Positions 1-5,636 of a stretch of 7,180 nt of DNA are shown piece by piece. The position numbers and the translations under genes are program-made. The stretch is taken from assembly GCA_003131365.1 (NCBI GenBank), contig PKVB01000180.1:4468-11647 (forward strand), given 5' to 3'. The notes under the pieces are model-generated. The model saw nothing but the letters and a program-made list of their open reading frames with translations, had not been told where the DNA came from and did no database searches. Positions within the stretch are counted from its first letter, which is position 1. The number at the start of each line of letters is the position of its first letter. This DNA is from Gemmatimonadota bacterium. Lineage in GTDB: Bacteria; Gemmatimonadota; Gemmatimonadetes; Gemmatimonadales; Gemmatimonadaceae.

Positions 1-97
1 CGTGGCGGCTAATTGAAGGACACCGCCACCAGCTACAAACGTCATCTGAACAAGATGTCAGCAGTTGTAGTCAGGCACGAACGACTATTTTTCACTG
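1..97. other. Left-edge non-coding stretch with inverted repeats
   Basis: No gene is visible before the start at 98. Two groups of inverted repeats can be read directly. GTGGCGG (2-8) is complementary to CCGCCAC (23-29). A nested pair follows: CTACAA (33-38) with TTGTAG (65-70), enclosing CATCT (43-47) with AGATG (53-57). There is no T-run after the nested stem, so it does not look like a standard intrinsic terminator on the plus strand. It could be part of a leader, a terminator of a gene lying to the left, or chance. Confidence 0.35.
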
Positions 98-685
98 ATG
101 CTGGCTGAACTGTTGAGGCTGTTCGTCGGAAAACCACAAGCGGCCGCCGCCACTACGCACCAGGTGCTTGGGATTCCCGTGGTCGTCTACAACACGCGCC
201 CAGACATCGACACCAACGCCGTTATCGCGCGCCTGGAGCGCAGCCTGGCTCTCATCGAGCGTTACGTACCCCACCATTTCCGACATCTCAAAAGGGACTT
301 CGCCTATATCGTCGTTCAGCGCTTCGCCTGCCGCGGAGCCTACTTCCACGCGCAGCGCGCGTGCCTGGCGGAATTGACATTCACCGTGAACCCCGACTTC
401 TCCGATGCTGAAGTCGCGGCGACGATCCTCCACGAAGCGATGCACGCCCGTCTGCACGCGCTCGGGTTCCCGCTCGAAATGGATAACCGCGCGAGGCAGG
501 AGCGCTTCTGCCGCCGAGCGGAGATCGAGTTCGGGATGCTGGTTCCTGGCGGAGAGCGGGTCGTTGAGCGAGCGCAGTGGTCGTCCGACCTGTCGGACGA
601 GGAGGTTGCCCCCGAGATTGACCCGCGTCTCGCCGCTCAGAGAATTGCGGAAGTTGACCGCGCGGCGACGGCCAGGCGGATCTAG
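98..685 (+). CDS. Hypothetical protein with HExxH putative zinc-peptidase motif
   Basis: This gene encodes a 195-residue soluble protein that I cannot assign to a named family. The one strong signal is H112-E-A-M-H116, the HExxH motif of zincin metallopeptidases, at the start of a predicted helix. Glutamates at 135, 142 and 144 lie at distances where a gluzincin-type third zinc ligand could sit, but which one (if any) is not clear. The preceding half has beta-strand-like stretches (residues 24-32 and 68-74), as expected before the active-site helix of a minimal zincin. There is no signal peptide or membrane segment, so the protein is probably cytoplasmic. The ATG at 98 has no obvious Shine-Dalgarno; an in-frame TAG lies at 68-70, so a longer N-terminus is limited to a few codons. 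It converges with the dehydrogenase gene at 697 and has no same-strand partner here. Peptidase activity is inference from the motif alone. Confidence 0.7.
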   Translation: MLAELLRLFVGKPQAAAATTHQVLGIPVVVYNTRPDIDTNAVIARLERSLALIERYVPHHFRHLKRDFAYIVVQRFACRGAYFHAQRACLAELTFTVNPDFSDAEVAATILHEAMHARLHALGFPLEMDNRARQERFCRRAEIEFGMLVPGGERVVERAQWSSDLSDEEVAPEIDPRLAAQRIAEVDRAATARRI

Positions 686-696
686 CGACCGCCCAC

Positions 697-1584
697 TCAC
701 TTGATCTCGACGCCATTCTCCCGCTCGACCATCTTGACCGCCTCGACGTGGTCCGCCTCTTCGCCGAGTAGTTCGCGCGCCTCGTGAAACCGCTCGGCTG
801 TGAGCGAAATCAGCGGAGTCCGAACCTGTAGATCATCGGCCATCACCGCGGCGATGCCGATGTCCTTTTCCAGCAACGCCAGCCGGAACGTTCTTGGAAA
901 CGCCCGGGTGATTACCCGTTGTGGGATCAGGTTCTCCGAGCTGTTGGACCGCCCGCTCGACGCGTTGATTACATCGAGCGCCACCTTCGGATCCACGCCC
1001 TCTTTCACCAGCACGGCTAGACCTTCGGCCGCCGAGAGAATGTGAACGGCGAGCAGCGCATTGTTCACCGCCTTGATGGCGTCGCCAGCTCCCACCTCTC
1101 CCGCGTGGACGATTTTCTTTCCAAATGCTTCGATTACCGGCCGCACGCGCTCGAATACGGCGAGCTCACCGCCCCACATGACGGTCAGCGTTCCGGATTT
1201 CGCCGCGGTCGTCCCTCCGCTGACTGGAGCGTCTATGAAATCCACTCCGCGTCCGCCGAGCTCGGCCGCGATCGAGCGCGAGGTGGGCGGATCACCGGAT
1301 GTGCAGTCGACGAGCACGGCTCCTTTCCGCAGGCTACCGAGCATTCCATTCTCGCCGTGAAGGACGGCCTCCACCTCGACCGACGAAGGCAGGCACGTAA
1401 TCACGACGCTCGCGTCGCGCACCGCGTCGGCGGGCGTCCGAGCCACGCTAGCCTTGTGTGTGCGAGCGAACTCTTCTGCCTTGGAGGCTGTCCTGTTCCA
1501 TACGACGAGGTCAAACGGATCGCGCGCCAGATGCGATGCCATCAGGCCGCCGATGTCGCCCAACCCTATAAAAGCAATCTTCAT
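697..1584 (-). CDS. NAD(P)-dependent beta-hydroxyacid dehydrogenase (3-hydroxyisobutyrate dehydrogenase family)
   Basis: Cytosolic oxidoreductase of the 6PGDH-like beta-hydroxyacid dehydrogenase family, which oxidises short 3-hydroxyacids such as 3-hydroxyisobutyrate or reduces tartronate semialdehyde. From the ATG at 1584 it is 295 residues, the usual length. Visible signatures are the Rossmann GLGDIG dinucleotide loop (7-12), the substrate-binding DAPVSGG segment (118-124), the GAGDAIKAVNN segment with the family's catalytic lysine (K171) and N175, and K240-D241 in the C-terminal all-helical domain. The exact substrate cannot be read from the sequence. The ATG overlaps the beta-lactamase-like stop by one base (TGATG), so it is probably translated by coupling; a GTG one codon upstream (1587) is an alternative start. 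A weak GAGTGG ribosome site lies at 1597-1592. It is the last gene of the leftward block and ends 11 bases from the convergent HExxH gene. Confidence 0.93.
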   Translation of the reverse strand: MKIAFIGLGDIGGLMASHLARDPFDLVVWNRTASKAEEFARTHKASVARTPADAVRDASVVITCLPSSVEVEAVLHGENGMLGSLRKGAVLVDCTSGDPPTSRSIAAELGGRGVDFIDAPVSGGTTAAKSGTLTVMWGGELAVFERVRPVIEAFGKKIVHAGEVGAGDAIKAVNNALLAVHILSAAEGLAVLVKEGVDPKVALDVINASSGRSNSSENLIPQRVITRAFPRTFRLALLEKDIGIAAVMADDLQVRTPLISLTAERFHEARELLGEEADHVEAVKMVERENGVEIK

Positions 1585-1586
1585 CA
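1582..1586 (-). promoter_or_regulatory. TGATG stop/start overlap, hydrolase to dehydrogenase
   Basis: The TGA stop of the beta-lactamase-like gene (1586-1584) shares its final A with the ATG of the dehydrogenase (1584-1582). Such one-base overlaps commonly allow a terminating ribosome to restart, which would fix the two proteins at related levels. The same arrangement is found at 2478-2482. Confidence 0.75.
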
Positions 1587-2480
1587 CATGACCACTCGTG
1601 TGGGCACAGCAGCCGCCGCTGCGGTGCTGTGAGTGTAAACAATCGCGGAAATGTCAGCGATCAACTTGCTCGACTTGACGCCATCCGTGATGCCGCGCGT
1701 CAGCACCACCAGCACGTACGGTTTTCTTCTCGCTGGGTAGACGATCGCCGCGTCGTGGGAGACCGCGGTTATCTCGCCCGTCTTGTGAGCTACCCGCGTT
1801 CCGGGTGGCAATCCCGCCGGAATCTTTTCGTTGAACTCCTGCGCCATGAGAATCCCGAGCATCTCGCGAGTCGCGGCGGGAGACGCGGCCCGGCCTTCCT
1901 CGATCGCGCAGAGAATGATCCCCAAATCCCGCGCCGTCGTGGTGTTGTTGAGACCCTTCTCGAAGGCCTTTCCATCCTCTACGTCACGGAGCACCTGGAT
2001 CCGATGCGCTCCGAGCGAGCGCATGGTTCTCGTCACCGCGTCCGCGCCAACGAGCGTGATGAGCGTGTTCGTCGCGAAGTTGCTGGACCGCGTGATCATC
2101 AGTCGCAGCAGTGTGTCCACGCGTACACGCTCGCCGATGCGGTGGTAGAGCGTCGTATCGCTGTCTGAGCTGGAATCGAGCGCGTAGAGCGAGCCGTCCA
2201 CGATCGACGCGAACTGGTTCACCAGCAACAATCCCTGATTCATTCTGAACGAACCCGTGTTCGCGCGCCGAAAAAGCTCGATCATCACCGGCACTTTCAT
2301 CGTGCTGGCGGCGTGAAAGATCGAATCAGCGTTGAGAAAGAGCGTGTCTCCGGACGCGAGGTCAATGTAGGCGAGCCCGACCTGAACGCCGGCCTCAACC
2401 GCGATTCGCGACTGAATCCGCTCGAGCAGGGAATCCGGGCGCTGAGCAATCGCGATGAGACCTGCTGCCAACAGTGTCAT
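1584..2480 (-). CDS. Class A beta-lactamase-like serine hydrolase
   Basis: Penicillin-recognising serine hydrolase of the class A beta-lactamase fold, 298 residues. Motifs appear in the expected order and spacing: S59-T-M-K62 (nucleophile and base, like S70xxK73), S132-S-N134 (like S130-D-N132, with the aspartate replaced by serine), E174-K-G-L-N178 (omega loop, like E166xxLN170), and K233-T-G235 (like K234TG). Having the omega-loop glutamate argues for turnover of an acyl-enzyme rather than a simple penicillin-binding protein. SSN in place of SDN is, from memory, common in the broader Beta-lactamase2 group, many of whose members have no tested lactamase activity. Residues 1-12 are hydrophobic and end before Q13, like a signal peptide h-region, but there is no basic n-region, so export is likely but not certain. 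The start is set by TGATG coupling to the transporter; an AGGA lies at 2495-2492. The same frame stays open far upstream through the transporter, but that part shows no homology. The C-terminus has an alanine-rich tail (287-291). Confidence 0.88.
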   Translation of the reverse strand: MTLLAAGLIAIAQRPDSLLERIQSRIAVEAGVQVGLAYIDLASGDTLFLNADSIFHAASTMKVPVMIELFRRANTGSFRMNQGLLLVNQFASIVDGSLYALDSSSDSDTTLYHRIGERVRVDTLLRLMITRSSNFATNTLITLVGADAVTRTMRSLGAHRIQVLRDVEDGKAFEKGLNNTTTARDLGIILCAIEEGRAASPAATREMLGILMAQEFNEKIPAGLPPGTRVAHKTGEITAVSHDAAIVYPARRKPYVLVVLTRGITDGVKSSKLIADISAIVYTHSTAAAAAVPTRVVM

Positions 2481-2482
2481 CA
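2478..2482 (-). promoter_or_regulatory. TGATG stop/start overlap, transporter to hydrolase
   Basis: The TGA stop of the transporter (2482-2480) shares its last A with the ATG of the hydrolase (2480-2478). This is the same junction as the one at 1582-1586 and points to translational coupling of the three genes. Confidence 0.75.
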
Positions 2483-3898
2483 CTTCGAGGATCCTGCCAT
2501 CAGGCGCGCGGCCGAGCTCACCGACGGATTCCCCGCCGGTTGCACCTCGGCCCAGATGCTCTCGTTGTGCTGATCCTTGAGAAAGACCGAGCCGACGATG
2601 ACGGTGATCAGCGCAACGACAATCGGGAACGCCAAGCCCGCGTAGATGTTTCCGGTGCGCGCCACCAGGCTGGTGGCGATGATGGGAAGGAAACCGCCGA
2701 ACCAGCCGTTGCCGAAATGGTAAGGAAGGGACATCGAGGTGTACCGTATCCTGGCTGGGAACGCCTCGACCAGAAACGCCGCGATTGGCCCATAGACCAT
2801 CGTCACAAACACCACCTGGACGAACACCAATGCCGTGAGCGCGACGGCATTCACCGGACTGGAATACGCCCTCATCGCGTGGTAAATCGGCACGTACAGA
2901 AGCGCCGCGAGCAGGTTGCCCGTCATCATGATCTTCTTGCGCCCGATCCTGTCGGAGAGGCTGCCAAAGAACACGAACAGCGGCGCGCCAAGTATGAGCG
3001 CGACTGCCACGCATACGTAGGAGGTGACGAGTGGGACTCTCAGAACCGTCTGCATGAAGAGCAGCGCGTAGAACTGTCCAGTGTACCAGACGACCGCCTG
3101 CCCCGCAGTAGCTCCGAACAACACGACGAAAAATACCTTCCAGCGGGACCAGGTGCCAAAGCTCTCCTGAATCGGAGCGCGGGAAGTTTTCCCGGTCTCC
3201 TTCAGGATCGCGTAGAGCGGCGATTCTCTGAGCCTGATCCTGATGTAGTAGGAAATGGCGACGAGCAGCAGCGAGAGAATGAACGGGACGCGCCAGCCCC
3301 ATACTTTGAACGCCTCTTCGCCCACGATAGCTCGAACGATCAGGATCACCGCGAGCGACAGGAAGAGGCCCAGCGTCGCCGTCGTCTGGATGAAGCTCGT
3401 GTAGTATCCCCGACGGCCGTCCGGCGCATGCTCGGCCACGTACACAGCGGCGCCGCCATACTCGCCCCCGAGGGCGAGTCCCTGCAAGAGTCGCAGAATT
3501 ACGAGGACGATCGGAGCCGCGATTCCGATCCGATTGTAGCCGGGAAGAAACCCGATCGCCGCCGTGGATCCACCCATGATGAGGAGCGTCGCCAGAAACG
3601 CGAATTTCCTGCCGGTGAGGTCGCCAATGCGTCCAAAGACGAGCGCGCCGAATGGACGAACCGCGAAGCCGACCGCGAACGTCGCGAGGGTCTTGAGAAA
3701 ACTCGCGGTCGGATTTCCGCCGGGAAAAAACTGCGTCGCGATAATCGTGGCGAGGCTGCCGAAGATGTAGAAGTCGTACCACTCTATCATCGTGCCGACG
3801 GACGATGCGGCGATCACTTTCCAGATTCCGCGAACGTCTCCGGCTGCGTGAGCAATCGCGCTGGAAGACGCGCTGGAATTGGGCACGACGGATGTCAT
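2480..3898 (-). CDS. MFS transporter, metabolite:H+ symporter (MHS) family
   Basis: Inner-membrane secondary transporter of 472 residues with about twelve hydrophobic segments. It matches the metabolite:H+ symporter branch, whose members (ProP, KgtP, ShiA, CitA) import osmolytes or organic acids with protons. Signatures seen are EWYDFYIFG in TM1 (39-47), the first-loop motif RPFGALVFGRIGDLTGRK (81-98), RLLQGLALGGEYGGA in TM4 (136-150), GWRVPF (201-206), the repeat loop motif SDRIGRKK in the second half (315-322), and a conserved-looking stretch from FPARIRY to GGFLP (380-404). The substrate cannot be told from the sequence. The ATG at 3898 is supported by GAGGGA nine bases upstream. The long hydrophilic C-terminal tail (from about 440) is cytoplasmic. 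It follows the DUF218 gene by 37 bases and is coupled to the hydrolase downstream, which suggests that what it imports may be connected to the hydrolase or dehydrogenase product or substrate. Confidence 0.93.
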   Translation of the reverse strand: MTSVVPNSSASSSAIAHAAGDVRGIWKVIAASSVGTMIEWYDFYIFGSLATIIATQFFPGGNPTASFLKTLATFAVGFAVRPFGALVFGRIGDLTGRKFAFLATLLIMGGSTAAIGFLPGYNRIGIAAPIVLVILRLLQGLALGGEYGGAAVYVAEHAPDGRRGYYTSFIQTTATLGLFLSLAVILIVRAIVGEEAFKVWGWRVPFILSLLLVAISYYIRIRLRESPLYAILKETGKTSRAPIQESFGTWSRWKVFFVVLFGATAGQAVVWYTGQFYALLFMQTVLRVPLVTSYVCVAVALILGAPLFVFFGSLSDRIGRKKIMMTGNLLAALLYVPIYHAMRAYSSPVNAVALTALVFVQVVFVTMVYGPIAAFLVEAFPARIRYTSMSLPYHFGNGWFGGFLPIIATSLVARTGNIYAGLAFPIVVALITVIVGSVFLKDQHNESIWAEVQPAGNPSVSSAARLMAGSSK

Positions 3899-3907
3899 TG
3901 CGAATTA

Positions 3908-3913
3908 TCCCTC
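3908..3913 (-). promoter_or_regulatory. Shine-Dalgarno for the MHS transporter
   Basis: On the minus strand GAGGGA lies nine bases before the ATG at 3898. It is the clearest ribosome-binding site in the window and sits in the 37-base gap after the DUF218 gene, so the transporter can be translated independently of that gene. Confidence 0.7.
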
Positions 3914-3935
3914 GGAATTCTGGCGTTGAATTGGA

Positions 3936-4745
3936 TCACGGTATCCAGCCACGGCTCCGATATGAGTCCGTGGCGAACGTCTCATAGAGCCATGATCGAA
4001 ATGCGCGCAGCCGGTCCTCCGCGTTGCTTCCTTGGTTCAGGCCGGATCCGCGAACCGCCGCCGGGACACACACGACTTTGAAATCGACAGCCTCGAAAGT
4101 AGCACAGGCCCTTCGCGTGTGCAGCGGCGAGGTGACCACCGCCAGCGTTTTCCAGCCGTTTGCGCGCGCGATTGCTCTCATCCTCAGCGCTTCGGTGCGT
4201 GTCGTGGTAACCGAATCAACGAGAATGGTCGGCGTCGCCGCACCAGCGAGCGCGATCACGCTCTGGAGATCTGCCGAGTCCGATACCTGCCTCGTGCCCA
4301 GGGTGCGCCGTTCCATGGAAATGAGCATCACCGGCGCGAGCCCCCGCCTCGCGAGCATGAGTCCACTCAGTAGCCGGTCGAGAGTCTCGCCCCGCATCAT
4401 GCCGTCGGGTGTGATCCCCATGGACAGGACAGCAATCGCGTCGACACGGGTGGGAATGGAATCGCGTCGGATGAGCGGCCGTGCCGCCGCCGCCACGAGC
4501 GGAGTGTAGGCCACAGCGATGCAGACAAGCCCAATCACACCCGCGGCTATCAAGAGCAGTGGCCGGAGGCGTGTGGGGCCAAGCGCCGCTCCAATGAGCG
4601 CCGCGGGAATGTAGAAAACGAGATCCGGCCGGCGAAGGAGTTGTTGCACGCCCAGAACGTGTGCGGCCACTGCGCAGAGCGTGCCGAGAATAGCCCCGAT
4701 GAGGGCGTGACGGGCTATTTCTTTGGGATCCCAGGCTTCCTGCAC
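3936..4745 (-). CDS. Membrane-anchored DUF218/YdcF-like protein
   Basis: A 269-residue protein with an N-terminal membrane part and a C-terminal DUF218 domain, the family of YdcF, SanA and ElyC; ElyC and SanA are linked to envelope integrity, and the biochemical activity of most members is unknown. Hydrophobic segments lie at about 12-31, 42-57 and 63-82. The DUF218 domain runs from about 101: DAIAVLSMG (102-110), a conserved-type arginine-rich helix after GMMRGE (115-120), TTTRTEA (180-186), VTSPLHTRRA (204-213), and the closing LYE...Y...GWI pattern (253-268). The only possible start is the GTG at 4745, because an in-frame TAA lies at 4757-4755; later GTG codons would remove the first membrane segment. 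No clear Shine-Dalgarno precedes it. It is on the same strand as the transporter, 37 bases upstream, and follows the small secreted gene by 61 bases, so it may be co-transcribed with both. Confidence 0.85.
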   Translation of the reverse strand: MQEAWDPKEIARHALIGAILGTLCAVAAHVLGVQQLLRRPDLVFYIPAALIGAALGPTRLRPLLLIAAGVIGLVCIAVAYTPLVAAAARPLIRRDSIPTRVDAIAVLSMGITPDGMMRGETLDRLLSGLMLARRGLAPVMLISMERRTLGTRQVSDSADLQSVIALAGAATPTILVDSVTTTRTEALRMRAIARANGWKTLAVVTSPLHTRRACATFEAVDFKVVCVPAAVRGSGLNQGSNAEDRLRAFRSWLYETFATDSYRSRGWIP

Positions 4746-4806
4746 AGCGCCAATTTAGCCGCGCCGACCAACGAGCCGCGACTGCGCGAATTTGCGAGCT
4801 GAGTAA
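4746..4806. other. Short gap between secreted-protein gene and DUF218 gene
   Basis: This 61-base gap contains several GC-rich imperfect inverted repeats (CGCG-type) but no stem followed by a T-run on the minus strand. I see no terminator and no convincing promoter, so read-through from the upstream gene is plausible. Confidence 0.3.
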
Positions 4807-5175
4807 CTACTTCTTCGAGGGCCGGCTCGGATTCGAGGCCGAGATGCGCTCAGCCGCGGTTTTGAGCGCGCCTTCGATGACGACCGACTGCTCCCGGACC
4901 ACCTGCTGCGCCGTCGCCACCACACCGGTAGCAACGTGCAGAGCGGCGGTCTTGATCTGGGGATCGGACGCGATCCTCGACGCTAGAGCCTGTACCGCGG
5001 CGCTCAGGTCGTCGAGCGACTTCTGGAGCTCGGGCGACGGCTTGAAGGAAACCGAATCAGTGGCACGCGTCGCGGACTTGGCTGGCGTGGCCTTGGTCGT
5101 AGCCTGCTGCGAGCGCGCCGCGGATGTCACGGCGAGTCCAATCAGCAAAACCATTAAAAGAGCGATGCGTTTCAT
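4807..5175 (-). CDS. Small secreted helical protein, unknown function
   Basis: A 122-residue protein I do not recognise. Residues 1-22 form a clear signal peptide: basic MKR start, hydrophobic core from IALLMVL through GLAV, and an Ala/Ser-rich end, with likely cleavage near A19-A20 or S22. A Thr/Ala/Lys-rich linker follows (24-42). The rest is predicted as two amphipathic helices (about 47-70 and 74-113), ending in a basic Ser/Pro/Lys tail. No cysteine is present in the mature part and no lipobox is seen, so it is probably a soluble periplasmic or exported protein. The ATG at 5175 is preferred over longer in-frame starts up to 5433 because it places the signal peptide at the N-terminus; no good Shine-Dalgarno precedes it. 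Composition resembles short helical exported proteins that associate with membranes or other proteins, but no function can be given. It may head the leftward transcript. Confidence 0.75.
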   Translation of the reverse strand: MKRIALLMVLLIGLAVTSAARSQQATTKATPAKSATRATDSVSFKPSPELQKSLDDLSAAVQALASRIASDPQIKTAALHVATGVVATAQQVVREQSVVIEGALKTAAERISASNPSRPSKK

Positions 5176-5301
5176 CGTGAATATCTGAAGTGAGCTCGGG
5201 AGCTCGAGTGACGCGTCGTGAGCGATACCCCACGATAGCCAGAAGGATCTGCTGGCGAAACACTCAATTCCCGCGCCACGGTTATTTTTTGGGTAGTCAA
5301 C
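5176..5301. promoter_or_regulatory. Divergent spacer, probable promoter region
   Basis: This 126-base region lies between the secreted-protein gene (minus) and the DinB-like remnant (plus), so it should contain the promoter of the leftward genes. It holds a doubled SacI-type palindrome, GAGCTC-GG-GAGCTC (5192-5205), in the 5' leader of the secreted-protein gene, which can fold as a five-pair hairpin or act as a binding site. A TTGACT read on the minus strand near 5298 resembles a -35 box but has no matching -10 at normal distance. The exact promoter cannot be placed. Confidence 0.35.
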
Positions 5302-5636
5302 ATGCCTGAATACGTCGCAGAGCTTCTCGAGGCAATCCACGGGGCCACGCCCAGTCTCCGGGAGATGAGCGAGGAGCGGTCGCGCCTTCGCCCGGGCCCC
5401 GGCAAGTCGTGCCCGCGAGACGTGATTGGACACCTCATCGATTCAGCATCCACGCGCGACTCATGGACTTCGTCTCTATAGACGAACGTCTTCGACTCCG
5501 GCCACGCCACAATCTCGACGAGCTCGCGTGGAAACCCCTTCCTCGCGACCAGCCGACGACACTCGATTACTTCATGGGCGATCACGTGGCGCACCTAAAG
5601 CACCACCTCGCCCAGATCGGCATCGGCCTGGACTAG
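5302..5636 (+). pseudogene. Decayed DinB_2-family gene (frameshift, shortened)
   Basis: Remnant of a DinB/YfiT-like four-helix metal-binding protein. The ATG at 5302 begins a frame with the family's N-terminal pattern, including RPGPGK (30-35) and DVIGHLIDSAS (40-50), which then stops at a TAG at 5479-5481. The adjacent frame carries on with HARLMDFV just after the break near 5446-5455 and ends with the typical C-terminal DinB pattern, DYFMGDHVAHLKHHL, at the TAG 5634-5636. Both frames have parts of one protein, so a net loss of 1 base (or 4 or 7) broke the gene. The rejoined protein would be about 111 residues against the usual 150-175, so a middle part is also missing. The family's usual W after PGK is replaced (GKSC). 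The histidines of the last helix (HLKHH) survive. A sequencing error could explain the frameshift but not the shortened middle. Confidence 0.75.
5633..5636. other. CTAG palindrome used as stop codon on both strands
   Basis: TAG at 5634-5636 ends the plus-strand DinB remnant and TAG at 5635-5633 ends the minus-strand TolB-like gene. The convergent reading frames therefore overlap by four bases and leave no room for a terminator between them. Confidence 0.85.

Noticed and set aside
92..700. A 202-codon minus-strand frame opposite the HExxH gene
   Set aside because: It has no recognisable motif and no signal peptide, while the plus strand has the HExxH helix. High GC keeps the opposite frame open.
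2481..3782. Upstream extension of the hydrolase frame giving a fusion of 732 residues
   Set aside because: The extension is an out-of-frame reading of the transporter gene, rich in Arg and Gly with no homology; the hydrolase begins at the coupled ATG at 2480.
2474..4081. A 535-codon plus-strand open frame opposite the MHS transporter
   Set aside because: Its translation is a low-hydrophobicity Arg/Asp/Glu/Gln-rich string with no domain, as expected from the antisense of a GC-rich membrane protein gene. The minus-strand frame has clear MHS motifs.
4746..4806. Intrinsic terminator between the secreted-protein and DUF218 genes
   Set aside because: The inverted repeats are imperfect and no T-run follows on the minus strand.
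5176..5433. N-terminal extension of the small secreted protein
   Set aside because: It would read backwards through the DinB remnant and place the signal peptide 86 residues in.
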